In this document: positions 55,322 to 62,663 of the stretch, piece after piece | Layout: each line of letters opens with the position of its first letter | Position numbering within the stretch: position 1 is the first letter of the stretch | Assembly (NCBI RefSeq): GCF_030064165.1 | Contig: NZ_CP125947.1 | Location: forward strand, 3,100,001-3,164,000 | Direction: 5' to 3' | Origin: Comamonas resistens | GTDB lineage: Bacteria > Pseudomonadota > Gammaproteobacteria > Burkholderiales > Burkholderiaceae_C | Length of the DNA stretch: 64,000 nucleotides | The notes under the pieces: generated by a model | The model's database searches: none | What the model saw: only the letters and a program-made list of their open reading frames with translations | Told to the model about the DNA's origin: nothing | Translations under genes and position numbers: made by a program

Positions 55322-55445
55322 ATGAACACCCCCCCCAACGCGACCAAGCCCTGTATTCACCAATCTCCAGCTCAAGCTGCTGACTGCCGCTCAGTGGCTT
55401 CTGGTCGGCGCGGCCATGTTGATCACGCTCACGCCCGAAGCCTAG
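55322..55445 (+). pseudogene. Possible 40-aa membrane peptide disrupted in a C8 run
   Basis: ATG 55322 opens MNTP then reads through eight C. With seven C the frame continues RPSPVFTNLQLKLLTAAQWL... to LTPEA and a stop at 55443, giving a single hydrophobic helix. The next small phage-type gene follows at 55532. The evidence is limited to the hydrophobic pattern. Confidence 0.3.
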
Positions 55446-55531
55446 CCGCTTTGAATCATCAAATTTCATAGCTGCTAGCGCTTTCTCAATAAGCACCAGA
55501 CCCATATTTCATACATAATCGGAGACGACTC

Positions 55532-55729
55532 ATGCCGAAAACGATTTTCGACCTCCTGCTGGTGCTCGTCGGCGTCCTGCTGCTGGCCGCCTGGCTCTCC
55601 GCCCCAGAGGCCCAGGCCGATGAGCCACCAGCGCGGGTCAAAAGCCTGCGCGATGAATTCGCCTGCCCCGGCATGCATGCCGAGTGACTGGACGAAAGCA
55701 CCGTGCAGTGCCTCACAGAAAAGCCATAA
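55532..55729 (+). pseudogene. Small secreted/phage-type protein with in-frame TGA
   Basis: RBS GGAG precedes the ATG. The signal-type N-terminus MPKTIFDLLLVLVGVLLLAA is followed by a short polar part ending CPGMHAE. The TGA at 55685 falls where related prophage proteins, as I remember them, have Trp; after it the frame continues as LDESTVQCLTEKP to TAA at 55727. The 51-residue product may still be made; the extension suggests a TGG to TGA change. Confidence 0.5.
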
Positions 55730-55741
55730 CGGCTGGCCAGC

Positions 55742-55954
55742 CTACATATTCTGAGCGCCAAAGAACACACCGTCACCACCATTCCATGGCCGCCCATGTT
55801 CGTCATACATCCAACGATCCCGGTCACCGCTCATAGACATGCTCCCCATCGGCTGGCTCGCTCCTTGGGCGGGCATCGATCCTGAATCACGCCTTGGCAT
55901 TGAACAACCAGCCAAAGCCGCAGCAACCGCCGCAATTACAAGTAGCGCTTTCAT
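55742..55954 (-). CDS. Small lipoprotein, 70 aa
   Basis: Signal MKALLVIAAVAAALAGC has an LAGC lipobox. The mature part is Met/Ser/Gly-rich (SMPAQGASQPMGSMSMSG) and ends in DEHGRPWNGGDGVFFGAQNM. RBS GGAG lies 5 bases before the ATG. It is likely an outer-membrane lipoprotein of unknown role. Confidence 0.7.
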   Translation of the reverse strand: MKALLVIAAVAAALAGCSMPRRDSGSMPAQGASQPMGSMSMSGDRDRWMYDEHGRPWNGGDGVFFGAQNM

Positions 55955-56094
55955 GGCAACTCCTTCAGTAAGTGGAGTCTTGCAGGCTATTCCTGTTACT
56001 CCGGACCTCTGTAAGTTGATGTTGTATTGCTCATTTCAGTACCCCAATCATTCAATCGCCCGCTTTGATGCGGGCGTTGCTTTCTGGAATTCCC

Positions 56095-56478
56095 ATGTTT
56101 AAAAACATGACCATTTACCGCATTGCCGGGACCTGGCAGGGCGATCTGCAGGTGCTGGAAGATGCGCTGCAAAAGACAGTCTTCGAGGAGTGCGACGCCA
56201 CACAGGAGTGCTCTGTGGGCTGGGTGCCGCCGCGCGGCGAGCAGCATGGCCCACTGGCCGAATCCGTGGCCGACCAATGGGTGATGTGCTTCATGAGCGA
56301 GTCCAAGCTGCTGCCGGCCAGCGGGCTCCATCGCAAGGTCAATGAAAAGGCCGAGCACATCGAAAAAACCGAGGGCCGCAAGCCTGGCAAGAAAGAGAAG
56401 AAAGAACTCAAGGACGAGGCCAAGCTGGACCTGCAGCTCCAGGAAATCAAGAAAGAGGTCTCTGGAGCCTGCTCATAA
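56095..56478 (+). pseudogene. rdgC: RdgC N-terminal fragment
   Basis: RdgC is a ring-shaped DNA-binding protein that modulates RecA. The first 110 residues (MFKNMTIYRIAGTWQGDLQV..., GWVPPRGEQHGPLAESV, HRKVNEKAEHIEKTEGRKPGKKEKKELKDEAKLDL) match betaproteobacterial RdgC. The frame then diverges into QLQEIKKEVSGACS and stops at 127 aa, against about 300 for the full protein. It looks like a deletion junction near 56430. A hairpin CGCCCGC/GCGGGCG (about 56056-56075) lies just upstream. Confidence 0.8.
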
Positions 56479-56504
56479 GCATGAGACCTGCCGCCCCGCC
56501 GTGG

Positions 56505-56768
56505 CTATCGGCCCTGAATATCGCCGACCCGAACCACAGGCTGATGGCCCTGCTCATGCTTTGTGGCCGCCACGCCATGGATTGCCGCCCAATGCGCGTG
56601 GTATGCCGCCAAATGTTGTGCGGGCCCGGCGAGATCCTTGCCTCCCGCCAAACGCTCAAGCGCGTCACCACTGATGGCTGCTGAACGGACTTCCCCGTTC
56701 GCTTGGTACTCAAACATAACCCTACGCGGACTCATTGCGTAGGTTGCACTGACATCGGCTTGATCCAT
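56505..56768 (-). CDS. Hypothetical phage-type protein, 87 aa
   Basis: The frame MDQADVSATYAMSPRRVMFEYQ... is followed by GEVRSAAISGDALERLAGG and a His-rich C-terminus. The sequence reads like a small cytoplasmic protein of the kind found in prophages. The RBS is weak (GGGGCG). It is convergent with the rdgC fragment. No family is assigned. Confidence 0.45.
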   Translation of the reverse strand: MDQADVSATYAMSPRRVMFEYQANGEVRSAAISGDALERLAGGKDLAGPAQHLAAYHAHWAAIHGVAATKHEQGHQPVVRVGDIQGR

Positions 56769-56832
56769 ACACGCCCCACTAATTAATCAGCAGCAGCAAA
56801 ATCATAGCCAATTTCTATATTCAGTTGTTGCA

Positions 56833-56976
56833 TCAGCAGTTGCCCTTTTTAGCTTGCCCTGGAGGGCAGCCATGAGGATGCGGCTTTTTGTAGCCATCGT
56901 CGTAATATCCATCGTGATAAATGGCGCATCCACTCAGCCCGAATGCCACTGCAGCAACGGCCAATAGCTTCTTCAT
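56833..56976 (-). CDS. Tiny lipoprotein, 47 aa
   Basis: Signal MKKLLAVAAVAFGLSGC (lipobox LSGC) precedes a Tyr/Asp- and His-rich mature peptide (AIYHDGYYDDGYKKPHPHG) ending in GNC. A near-perfect RBS AGGAGG lies 5 bases before ATG 56976. The composition suggests possible metal binding, but this is only inference. Confidence 0.65.
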   Translation of the reverse strand: MKKLLAVAAVAFGLSGCAIYHDGYYDDGYKKPHPHGCPPGQAKKGNC

Positions 56977-57106
56977 CGTGTCCTCCTGTTTGGTTCACCG
57001 ATGAAGTCTATGGTTGCTGGCCAAAGTGGTTTGTTAAACATCTTTGCCCCAGAAACCCAACTGGTGCGCAGCATGTTCATGCGCACTGAAGCAACCAAGG
57101 AGACTC

Positions 57107-57850
57107 ATGCATAAAAAAGTCGTACTCATTACCGGAGGCAGCCGCGGCATCGGCGCGGCAACAGCGCTTCAAGCTGCTGCCAAAGGCTGGGATGTAGTGA
57201 TCGGCTTCAACTCAGACCAGAAAGCTGCAGACGCTGTGATTGCTCAAATCACAGAAATGGGCAGGCACGCCATGGCGGTTCAGGCAGACATCGGTTGTGA
57301 AGATCAGATTCGCCGTCTCTTCGCTGTGGTCGATGTGCGGTTCGGGCAGTTGAATGCCTTTGTCAATAACGCAGGCATTGTGGACTCCGCCACGACAGTG
57401 ACATAGCTAACCGGGGAGCGCATGTTGCGCTTCAACACCATCGGGGTATTCCTCTGCGCAAGGGAAGCCGTGCTACGCATGAGCACAACGCGAGGGGGCC
57501 ATAGCGGCGCCATCGTCAACGTTTCCAGCATTGCAGCAAGGCTGGGCGCACCGCGCCAATATGTCGAATACGCAGCCTCCAAAGGTGCCATGGACGTCAT
57601 GACACTCGGCTTGGCCAAAGAGGTTGCAGCCGAGGGAATCCGCGTGAATGCAGTCCGCCCAGGCTTGATAGACACGGACATCCACGCCAGCGGTGGGCAG
57701 CCCGATCGCATAAGGCGCTTGGCTCCGGGCGTCCCCATGCAACGCGGCGGAACGGCCGTGGAGGTGGCCAACGCCATAGTCTGGCTGATGTCGGACGAAT
57801 CGCCTTACACCACAGGCAGCCTGCTGGAAATCTCCGGAGGCAACCTCTAG
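57107..57850 (+). pseudogene. Short-chain dehydrogenase/reductase with in-frame TAG
   Basis: This classical SDR has the NAD(P) site ITGGSRGIGAATALQ, NNAG motif (FVNNAGIVDS), the catalytic Ser in IVNVSSIAARLGAP and YxxxK in YVEYAASKGAMDV, and the C-terminal TTGSLLEISGG. Codon 100 is TAG (57404-57406), followed in frame by CTA ACC GGG GAG CGC ATG. A CAG to TAG change would explain it. Intact length would be 247 aa, the family norm. The start at 57107 has RBS AAGGAG. Each half is too short to be active alone. Confidence 0.88.
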
Positions 57851-57957
57851 TCAAATGGCGAAGCCCGCTCTAGGGCCGGACAGCTTCGTGCCTCGATAAA
57901 TCGAGAAGTTGCTGCATGCCCTCTAGGGGCCACGCCAGCCACCAAGAGCCTCATTGG

Positions 57958-58161
57958 CTACTGCTGAGGCTGACCTGGTGTGCTAGCTCCAGGAGCTGCT
58001 GGCGATGGTTCGGGCGACGGCATTTGAGATCCGGGAGCCGGCGCATCCATCCCCCCTGTTGCTGGCGGTCGAGACTGCAACTCCGGTTTGGGCCCCTTGT
58101 CATAGCAAGCGCCCAGTGCACCAGCGGCGATAAGCAAAGCAACGGCTGATAGCGATCTCAT
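57958..58161 (-). CDS. Small lipoprotein, 67 aa
   Basis: Signal MRSLSAVALLIAAGALGAC has an LGAC lipobox. The mature part is Pro/Ser/Ala-rich and probably disordered (PPATGGMDAPAPGSQMPSPEPSPAAPG). RBS AGGAG lies 6 bases before the ATG. The function is unknown. Confidence 0.62.
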   Translation of the reverse strand: MRSLSAVALLIAAGALGACYDKGPKPELQSRPPATGGMDAPAPGSQMPSPEPSPAAPGASTPGQPQQ

Positions 58162-58367
58162 GACGATCTCCTTTCATTGGATGAGTCCATGCTAAGGCTG
58201 TCAAAACTCTGAAGTTTCACCATTCTTTCAATGCTCACATCCTGACGCATCCACATGCGACTTCGCTGAGAGCGCCCTATAGCGCACCTGTTTGCAAGCG
58301 CCGCTCTGCACATGACAGCGCATTCGCCCGCGCTCGCCTTTGAATACGGCATGCCCGTAAAAATCAC

Positions 58368-58603
58368 TTAAAGATGTAATCTAGGCCCGCCACTGAGCGG
58401 GCTTTTCTCATTCCGGGAGCACCGAATCATTGCTCGCTTTAGCTCCGTCCAGCCAAACATCTTGCAAAGGTCCAGGCCATGCAATTTTTGAGCAATGCGG
58501 GTGGCGGCAGTATGGCGGCTATCGCGACAGGTAAAGCCCGACAGCTTTGCCTTGTCACGATAGCGGCGAAACACAACGTCCAAATATGGCAGCGTCCATG
58601 CCA
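58368..58603 (-). pseudogene. Tyrosine integrase C-terminal fragment
   Basis: The fragment reads RYRDKAKLSGFTCRDSRHTAATRIAQKLHGLDLCKMFGWTELKRAMIRC, the C-terminal catalytic region of phage integrases. The first His of the HxxR box is replaced (CRDSRH), and the Tyr expected after AMI is Arg-Cys. No N-terminal half is present. It adjoins a degenerate tRNA 3'-end copy. It is probably the remains of an element older than the 16.6-49.3 kb island. A hairpin GCCCGC/GCGGGC plus T4 lies at its 3' end (58385-58406). Confidence 0.75.
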
Positions 58604-58624
58604 ATTCATGTCTCTGGCACCAAA
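58604..58624 (+). repeat. Degenerate tRNA-Thr 3'-end copy (candidate second attR)
   Basis: ATTCATGTCTCTGGCACCAA matches the last part of attL and attR with one mismatch (C to T), extending over about 21 bp. It adjoins the integrase fragment on one side and a terminator on the other, the expected picture for an old right attachment site. Confidence 0.65.
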
Positions 58625-58626
58625 TC

Positions 58627-58663
58627 AAAAGCCCCAGGTTAGCAAGCACCTGGGGCTTTTTTT
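58627..58663 (+). terminator. Rho-independent terminator
   Basis: The 13-bp stem AAAAGCCCCAGGT / ACCTGGGGCTTTT is followed by more T. It may be the native terminator of the tRNA locus beyond the second att-like site. Confidence 0.9.
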
Positions 58664-58715
58664 GGTTTTTCATGACGGCCGCTCGGGCTTTATTTTTGAA
58701 CTCAGACTTGCACTT

Positions 58716-59090
58716 CTAAAGCTCCTGAGATCGCAACTCCGGCTTCACCGCCGCCGCGCCTCCTCCCTGGAGGTGGAACAGAACTTTTTCATGGCCTTGC
58801 GATATGCACTGGATCACGATTGCTCCATCGACATGCAAATAGGTACGAATCCGGGCACTATAGGTCTGATCCTGATAGGCAACACGGGTCTCCAAACCCA
58901 TCCAGCCATGCTCCCGACACAGGCGCCCGCTGGCAATGCTCCTGACCGTATCCTCGGAAATACCCGCTTGCAGATTGACCGCTATCCACTCTGCCTTGAG
59001 CAACAAAAACGCTTCTTCCTGGCTTCCACAGGGATGAGCCTTGTCTAGTCTCTCGAGCCATTGAATAAACAAGTCTTCTAAGCTCGGCAT
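58716..59090 (-). CDS. Hypothetical protein, 124 aa
   Basis: A helical N-terminus (MPSLEDLFIQWLERLDKAHPCG) leads to an alpha/beta-like segment (EDTVRSIASGRLCREHGWMGLETRVAYQDQ, IRTYLHVDGAIVIQCI). There is no signal peptide or known motif. Codon use is like the surrounding core genes. The function is unknown. Confidence 0.55.
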   Translation of the reverse strand: MPSLEDLFIQWLERLDKAHPCGSQEEAFLLLKAEWIAVNLQAGISEDTVRSIASGRLCREHGWMGLETRVAYQDQTYSARIRTYLHVDGAIVIQCISQGHEKVLFHLQGGGAAAVKPELRSQEL

Positions 59091-59296
59091 GTGGATCTTG
59101 ACGGTAGGAGAGCGGGAAGGACAGACACTTTATGTTTCTTTTCTGACTTTTTATAACTATCAATGTCGTGTGCATGACGCAGCTCAGAAAACCCGAGCTC
59201 ATCATCTGCATACCCCCTACCCGTTTCGCAACCTGATGGTGATTTCACGCAACTCGGCATGACTGGAAGCAATAGACTTCCTCAGCTTCATGCAAT

Positions 59297-59547
59297 TTGC
59301 ATATAAAGCAGCATTGCTTTATAATTAGCGGGCTTTGCTGTGTGGCACTTGCCCCACGCAGCAGTTTTCCGGCAGTTCTCACGTTGCCCACATTAGGCTC
59401 CTTGTTGCCTAGTGCTCCCTGGCAAGAAGTCCGCGTCTCCCGCAAGCGGCAGGCGCGCATCGTTCAGGCTCAGACGAGCCGAATGGTTTTCTCTTTTTGG
59501 ACGGTATCTCTCCTGACGACAGGAGATGGCACCGCCGTTGACTCGAT
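59297..59547 (+). promoter_or_regulatory. Sigma-70 promoter and about 215-nt structured leader of the infA operon
   Basis: TTGCAT (59297-59302), a 17-bp spacer and TATAAT (59320-59325) form a near-consensus promoter with a start near 59332. The long untranslated leader includes a perfect hairpin TCTCCTG-ACGA-CAGGAGA (about 59509-59526) just before the first gene. Long structured leaders are typical of cold-shock-type or translationally controlled mRNAs. From 59091 to 59296 no feature is seen. Confidence 0.65.
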
Positions 59548-59766
59548 ATGCACACAGAATCTATTACAGAGCGTGTCGGCAACTACGTAGTAACTGCCCT
59601 CACACAACCTACTCATACCGGCAAGGTGACCGCATCGGTCTCCATTCGCCGCGGCAAATATGACCGGATCTTCCGGTTCATTCGCCAGTTCGACAACGCA
59701 GGCTCTGCCAGCAAATATGCACTCGCCGAAGGGCGCTGCATGGTGTTGGAAAACCAGTTGAATTGA
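59548..59766 (+). CDS. Small conserved-type protein upstream of infA, 72 aa
   Basis: [20 protein letters not shown]... is followed by basic beta-rich [29 protein letters not shown]. It lies 22 bp before infA behind the long leader, so the two are co-transcribed. The family is not recognised. Basic, compact composition suggests nucleic-acid or ribosome association, but this is inference. Confidence 0.6.
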   Translation: MHTESITERVGNYVVTALTQPTHTGKVTASVSIRRGKYDRIFRFIRQFDNAGSASKYALAEGRCMVLENQLN

Positions 59767-59788
59767 ATCTCTCTCGAAAGGATACGTT

Positions 59789-60049
59789 TTGGCCAAAGAA
59801 GAACTGATTGAAATGCAAGGCAGAGTGGATGAAGTTTTGCCCGATGCCCGTTTTCGCGTCACGCTGGACAACGGCCACCAGCTGATTGCCTACTCCGGCG
59901 GCAAGATGCGCAAGCACCGCATTCGCGTGCTGGCTGGTGACAAGGTCACCCTGGAAATGTCGCCCTATGACCTGAACAAGGGTCGCCTGACCTTCCGTCA
60001 CATCGAACGCTCGGGTAGCGGTCAGCCCCCTCAGCAACGTCGCCACTAA
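59789..60049 (+). CDS. infA: Translation initiation factor IF-1
   Basis: This 86-aa S1/OB-fold protein carries [63 protein letters not shown], the IF-1 signature, and a basic C-terminal tail ([10 protein letters not shown]). Translation starts at TTG 59789, with AAAGGA upstream; no in-frame ATG precedes the conserved start. The tail and context match the betaproteobacterial second-copy type of IF-1. Confidence 0.95.
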   Translation: MAKEELIEMQGRVDEVLPDARFRVTLDNGHQLIAYSGGKMRKHRIRVLAGDKVTLEMSPYDLNKGRLTFRHIERSGSGQPPQQRRH

Positions 60050-60089
60050 GAAGCGATCTGCTCACAGCCGGGGTAGCGCATGCACTGGC

Positions 60090-61124
60090 TTATCTGGTGG
60101 ACGTCCGGACCACCAACTCCGGCATAGGGCTTGGCGCCACCAGTCGGTGGCTGCCACGGCGCATGCGCTCGAACAGCAAATCAATCGCGAGCCGGGCCAC
60201 CTGGTCGAGATGCAGATTCACTGCGGTCAACGGTGGCTCACTCGTGCGGGCGCGAATACCGTCGTAGCGCGTGGCCAGCATGATGTCCTGAGGCACGCGC
60301 AGGCCAGTCTGCTGCAGATACTGGGCCACTCCCACGGCAAACACATCGACCAGCACCAGCAGCGCATCGATTTGCGGATGTGCAGCCAACAGCATGCGGG
60401 CTGCGTCGCGCCCTCCCGCCTCGCCCCTGCTCTCATCCACCCGCAAGGAAATATGCTCCATGCCATTAGCCTCGACCATGGCTTGATAGGCCAGCTCGGC
60501 CTGCGCATAGGAGTTGCGCTCGGCAGCGCCTAAAACCATGGCGATCTGCCGCGCACCTTGCGCCCGCATATGCTCCAGCAGCATTTGCACGGTCTGTCCC
60601 GAGAGCAGATCCACATAGGGCACTTGACCAAAGGCGTCGCCACCGGGTTTGCCGATGGACACCACGGGCAGACCGCGGACGACAAGCTCCTTCAGCAGCT
60701 TGTCGTCGGCAGATGGCTCTATCAGCAACGCTCCGTCGATATCGAGAAAATCAAGTGACCGCTGCCCGGTTTCCAATGGCGGAACCAGCACCATGGCCAT
60801 GCCGCGCTCCAAAGCCGAGGCTGCCGCCACGGACGCCACCTCCATCAAAAAACCCAGCCTGGAAGGGCCGCCCGCAACGGCAAACGGCATGGATGACATC
60901 AGTGCAATCATGTTGGAGCCTCCGCCGCGCAGCTTTTGTGCATGACGGTTGGGCGTGTAACCCAGCTCCCTTGCCACCTCCTCCACTCTCTGACGAGTGG
61001 CAGGGTCCACCTGCCCCCGGCCATTGAGCGCGTGCGAAACCGTGGTGACGGACACACCCGCCTGACGGGCGACATCCGAAATCGTCACGCGTGGTGTGCG
61101 GGCAGGGTCGGTAGCTTGATTCAT
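60090..61124 (-). CDS. LacI-family transcriptional regulator
   Basis: The 344-aa protein has an N-terminal LacI HTH (VTISDVARQAGVSVTTVSHALNGRGQVDPATRQRVEEVARELGYTPNRHAQKLRGG) and a periplasmic-binding-protein-like ligand domain (from about residue 65 on). It diverges from a purine-type permease and amidohydrolase, with two identical LacI-type palindromes in between, so it probably represses that operon in the absence of inducer. ATG 61124 is taken as start; a TTG at 61133 is possible. Confidence 0.93.
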   Translation of the reverse strand: MNQATDPARTPRVTISDVARQAGVSVTTVSHALNGRGQVDPATRQRVEEVARELGYTPNRHAQKLRGGGSNMIALMSSMPFAVAGGPSRLGFLMEVASVAAASALERGMAMVLVPPLETGQRSLDFLDIDGALLIEPSADDKLLKELVVRGLPVVSIGKPGGDAFGQVPYVDLLSGQTVQMLLEHMRAQGARQIAMVLGAAERNSYAQAELAYQAMVEANGMEHISLRVDESRGEAGGRDAARMLLAAHPQIDALLVLVDVFAVGVAQYLQQTGLRVPQDIMLATRYDGIRARTSEPPLTAVNLHLDQVARLAIDLLFERMRRGSHRLVAPSPMPELVVRTSTR

Positions 61125-61210
61125 CGGTGACAAGGCGCAGAAAGTGGGCAGACCTGCACAAGCCCACTGGATGGGCGGCAGGTCTTGATTCTTTCGTATA
61201 CTCTAGTCCA

Positions 61211-61226
61211 CCCAAAACGTTTTGGG
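61211..61226. promoter_or_regulatory. LacI-type operator O1
   Basis: CCCAAAACGTTTTGGG is a perfect 16-bp palindrome with the central CG typical of LacI/PurR-family sites. It lies 9 bp downstream of a TATACT (-10-like, 61197-61202), so a bound repressor would block initiation. Confidence 0.88.
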
Positions 61227-61283
61227 AAATCGAACAGCACCGCTTGCTGCTGATTTCAGCCAGGCGGTTTTTCTTCCTTGTCA

Positions 61284-61299
61284 CCCAAAACGTTTTGGG
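61284..61299. promoter_or_regulatory. LacI-type operator O2
   Basis: A second identical CCCAAAACGTTTTGGG lies 73 bp downstream of the first, about seven helical turns. Its end overlaps the RBS (GGGAG) of the permease gene. The spacing allows looping by a tetramer or cooperative binding. Confidence 0.88.
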
Positions 61300-61308
61300 A
61301 GCTTCTCA

Positions 61309-62661
61309 ATGCAGCCTTCCGCCCCTATGACAGACGCCTACCGCCCAGACAGTGTTGACAGCCCGCTTCCTTGGCCACAACTGATTCTTTTTGCCCTTCA
61401 GCATGTGCTGGTGATGGCGGCGGCCCCCATCACCTCGGTATTTCTGGTGTCCAAGGCACTGGATCTGTCTGCCGATCTCACGGTCAACCTCATCAGCGCC
61501 ACGTTTTTGATGTGCGGCCTGGGTTCCATCCTGCAATCGCTGGGCACGGCGCGCATGGGTGCCAAGCTGCCATTCGTGATGGTGCCGGGCGGCGCACCGA
61601 TTGTGATGTTTCTGGGCATTGCCCAGCAGCGCGACCTTCAGACGGCCTGCGGCGCGGTGATTCTGACCTCGCTGTTCTACTTTCTGATCCTGCCGATTTT
61701 TTCGCGCCTGCTGCGCTTTTTCCCCAAAGTTGTCATCGGCACCTTGCTGCTGCTGGTGTCCATCAATCTGCTCAAGGTCTATGGCGGCATCATCGTGGGC
61801 AAGCCCGGCTCGGCTGACTTTGCCAGCCTCACGCATATCGGTCTGGCGCTGGCCACCATTGGCTTCACCCTGCTGTTTGCACGCCTGTTCAAACGTACCT
61901 TGGGCCAGCTGGCCGTGCTGCTGGGCCTGGTTGCAGGCACGATACTGGCCGCGCTGATGGGGCTCACGGATTTCAGCGCAGTGACCCAAGGCCCTGCGTT
62001 CAGCCTGCCCCGCTTTCTGCCCTTTGGCATGCCGACCTTTGATCTGGCCGCCACCGTTCCGCTGCTGGTTTTCAGCGTGATTTCGATGGCAGAGGCCACA
62101 GGCCAGACCATGGCCGTGGCCGAAATGGTGGACAGCAAGGACAGCGCCCGCGCCCTGGTGCCACGCACCATTCGCGGCGATGCGGTGATGTCGCTGGCGG
62201 GCGGCTTCTTTGGCACCTCGATGATCATCACCAGCGGCGAAAACATCGGTCTGGTGCGCGCCACCCAGGTTCGCTCCCGCTATGTCACCGCCATGGCCGG
62301 GCTGATGCTGGCCATCGTGGCTCTGATTGCACCGCTGGGGCGCCTGGCCAACGCCATTCCCGCCTCCGTGGTCAGCGCCACAGCCATCATCATCTTTGCG
62401 GTCATAGGCACTATTGGCATCGACATTCTGCGCAAGGTCGACCTGCAACAGCGCAGCAATATGTATGTGCTGGCCGGCGCTCTGACCATGGGCCTGCTGC
62501 CCATCCTCGTGCCTGGCTTCTACAGCCAGTTTCCCAAGGGCCTCCAGCCCATTCTTGGCAACGGCCTGGCCATGGGCTGCATCACCGCCGTTGTTCTGAA
62601 CCTGATTTTCAACGGCAGCAGCCCTGCTGAAACCCCAGCCAGCCACGCTGCCAAGGCATAA
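61309..62661 (+). CDS. NCS2-family purine/xanthine-type permease
   Basis: The 450-aa polytopic membrane protein has about 12-14 hydrophobic helices. Family features are LILFALQHVLVMAAAPITSVFLVSKAL (TM1), QSLGTARMGAKLPFVMVPGGAPIVMFLG, LVFSVISMAEATGQTMAVAEMV (TM8 Glu) and SGENIGLVRATQVRSRYVT (TM10 motif). It imports a nucleobase with protons. ATG 61309 has RBS GGGAG; an in-frame start at 61222 lies between the operators. The adjacent amidohydrolase suggests that the substrate is a purine or an oxidised purine. Confidence 0.92.
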   Translation: MQPSAPMTDAYRPDSVDSPLPWPQLILFALQHVLVMAAAPITSVFLVSKALDLSADLTVNLISATFLMCGLGSILQSLGTARMGAKLPFVMVPGGAPIVMFLGIAQQRDLQTACGAVILTSLFYFLILPIFSRLLRFFPKVVIGTLLLLVSINLLKVYGGIIVGKPGSADFASLTHIGLALATIGFTLLFARLFKRTLGQLAVLLGLVAGTILAALMGLTDFSAVTQGPAFSLPRFLPFGMPTFDLAATVPLLVFSVISMAEATGQTMAVAEMVDSKDSARALVPRTIRGDAVMSLAGGFFGTSMIITSGENIGLVRATQVRSRYVTAMAGLMLAIVALIAPLGRLANAIPASVVSATAIIIFAVIGTIGIDILRKVDLQQRSNMYVLAGALTMGLLPILVPGFYSQFPKGLQPILGNGLAMGCITAVVLNLIFNGSSPAETPASHAAKA

Positions 62662-62663
62662 GA

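Noticed and set aside
58162..58367. Short minus-strand frame between the lipoprotein and integrase remnant
   Set aside because: No RBS and no motif; treated as intergenic.
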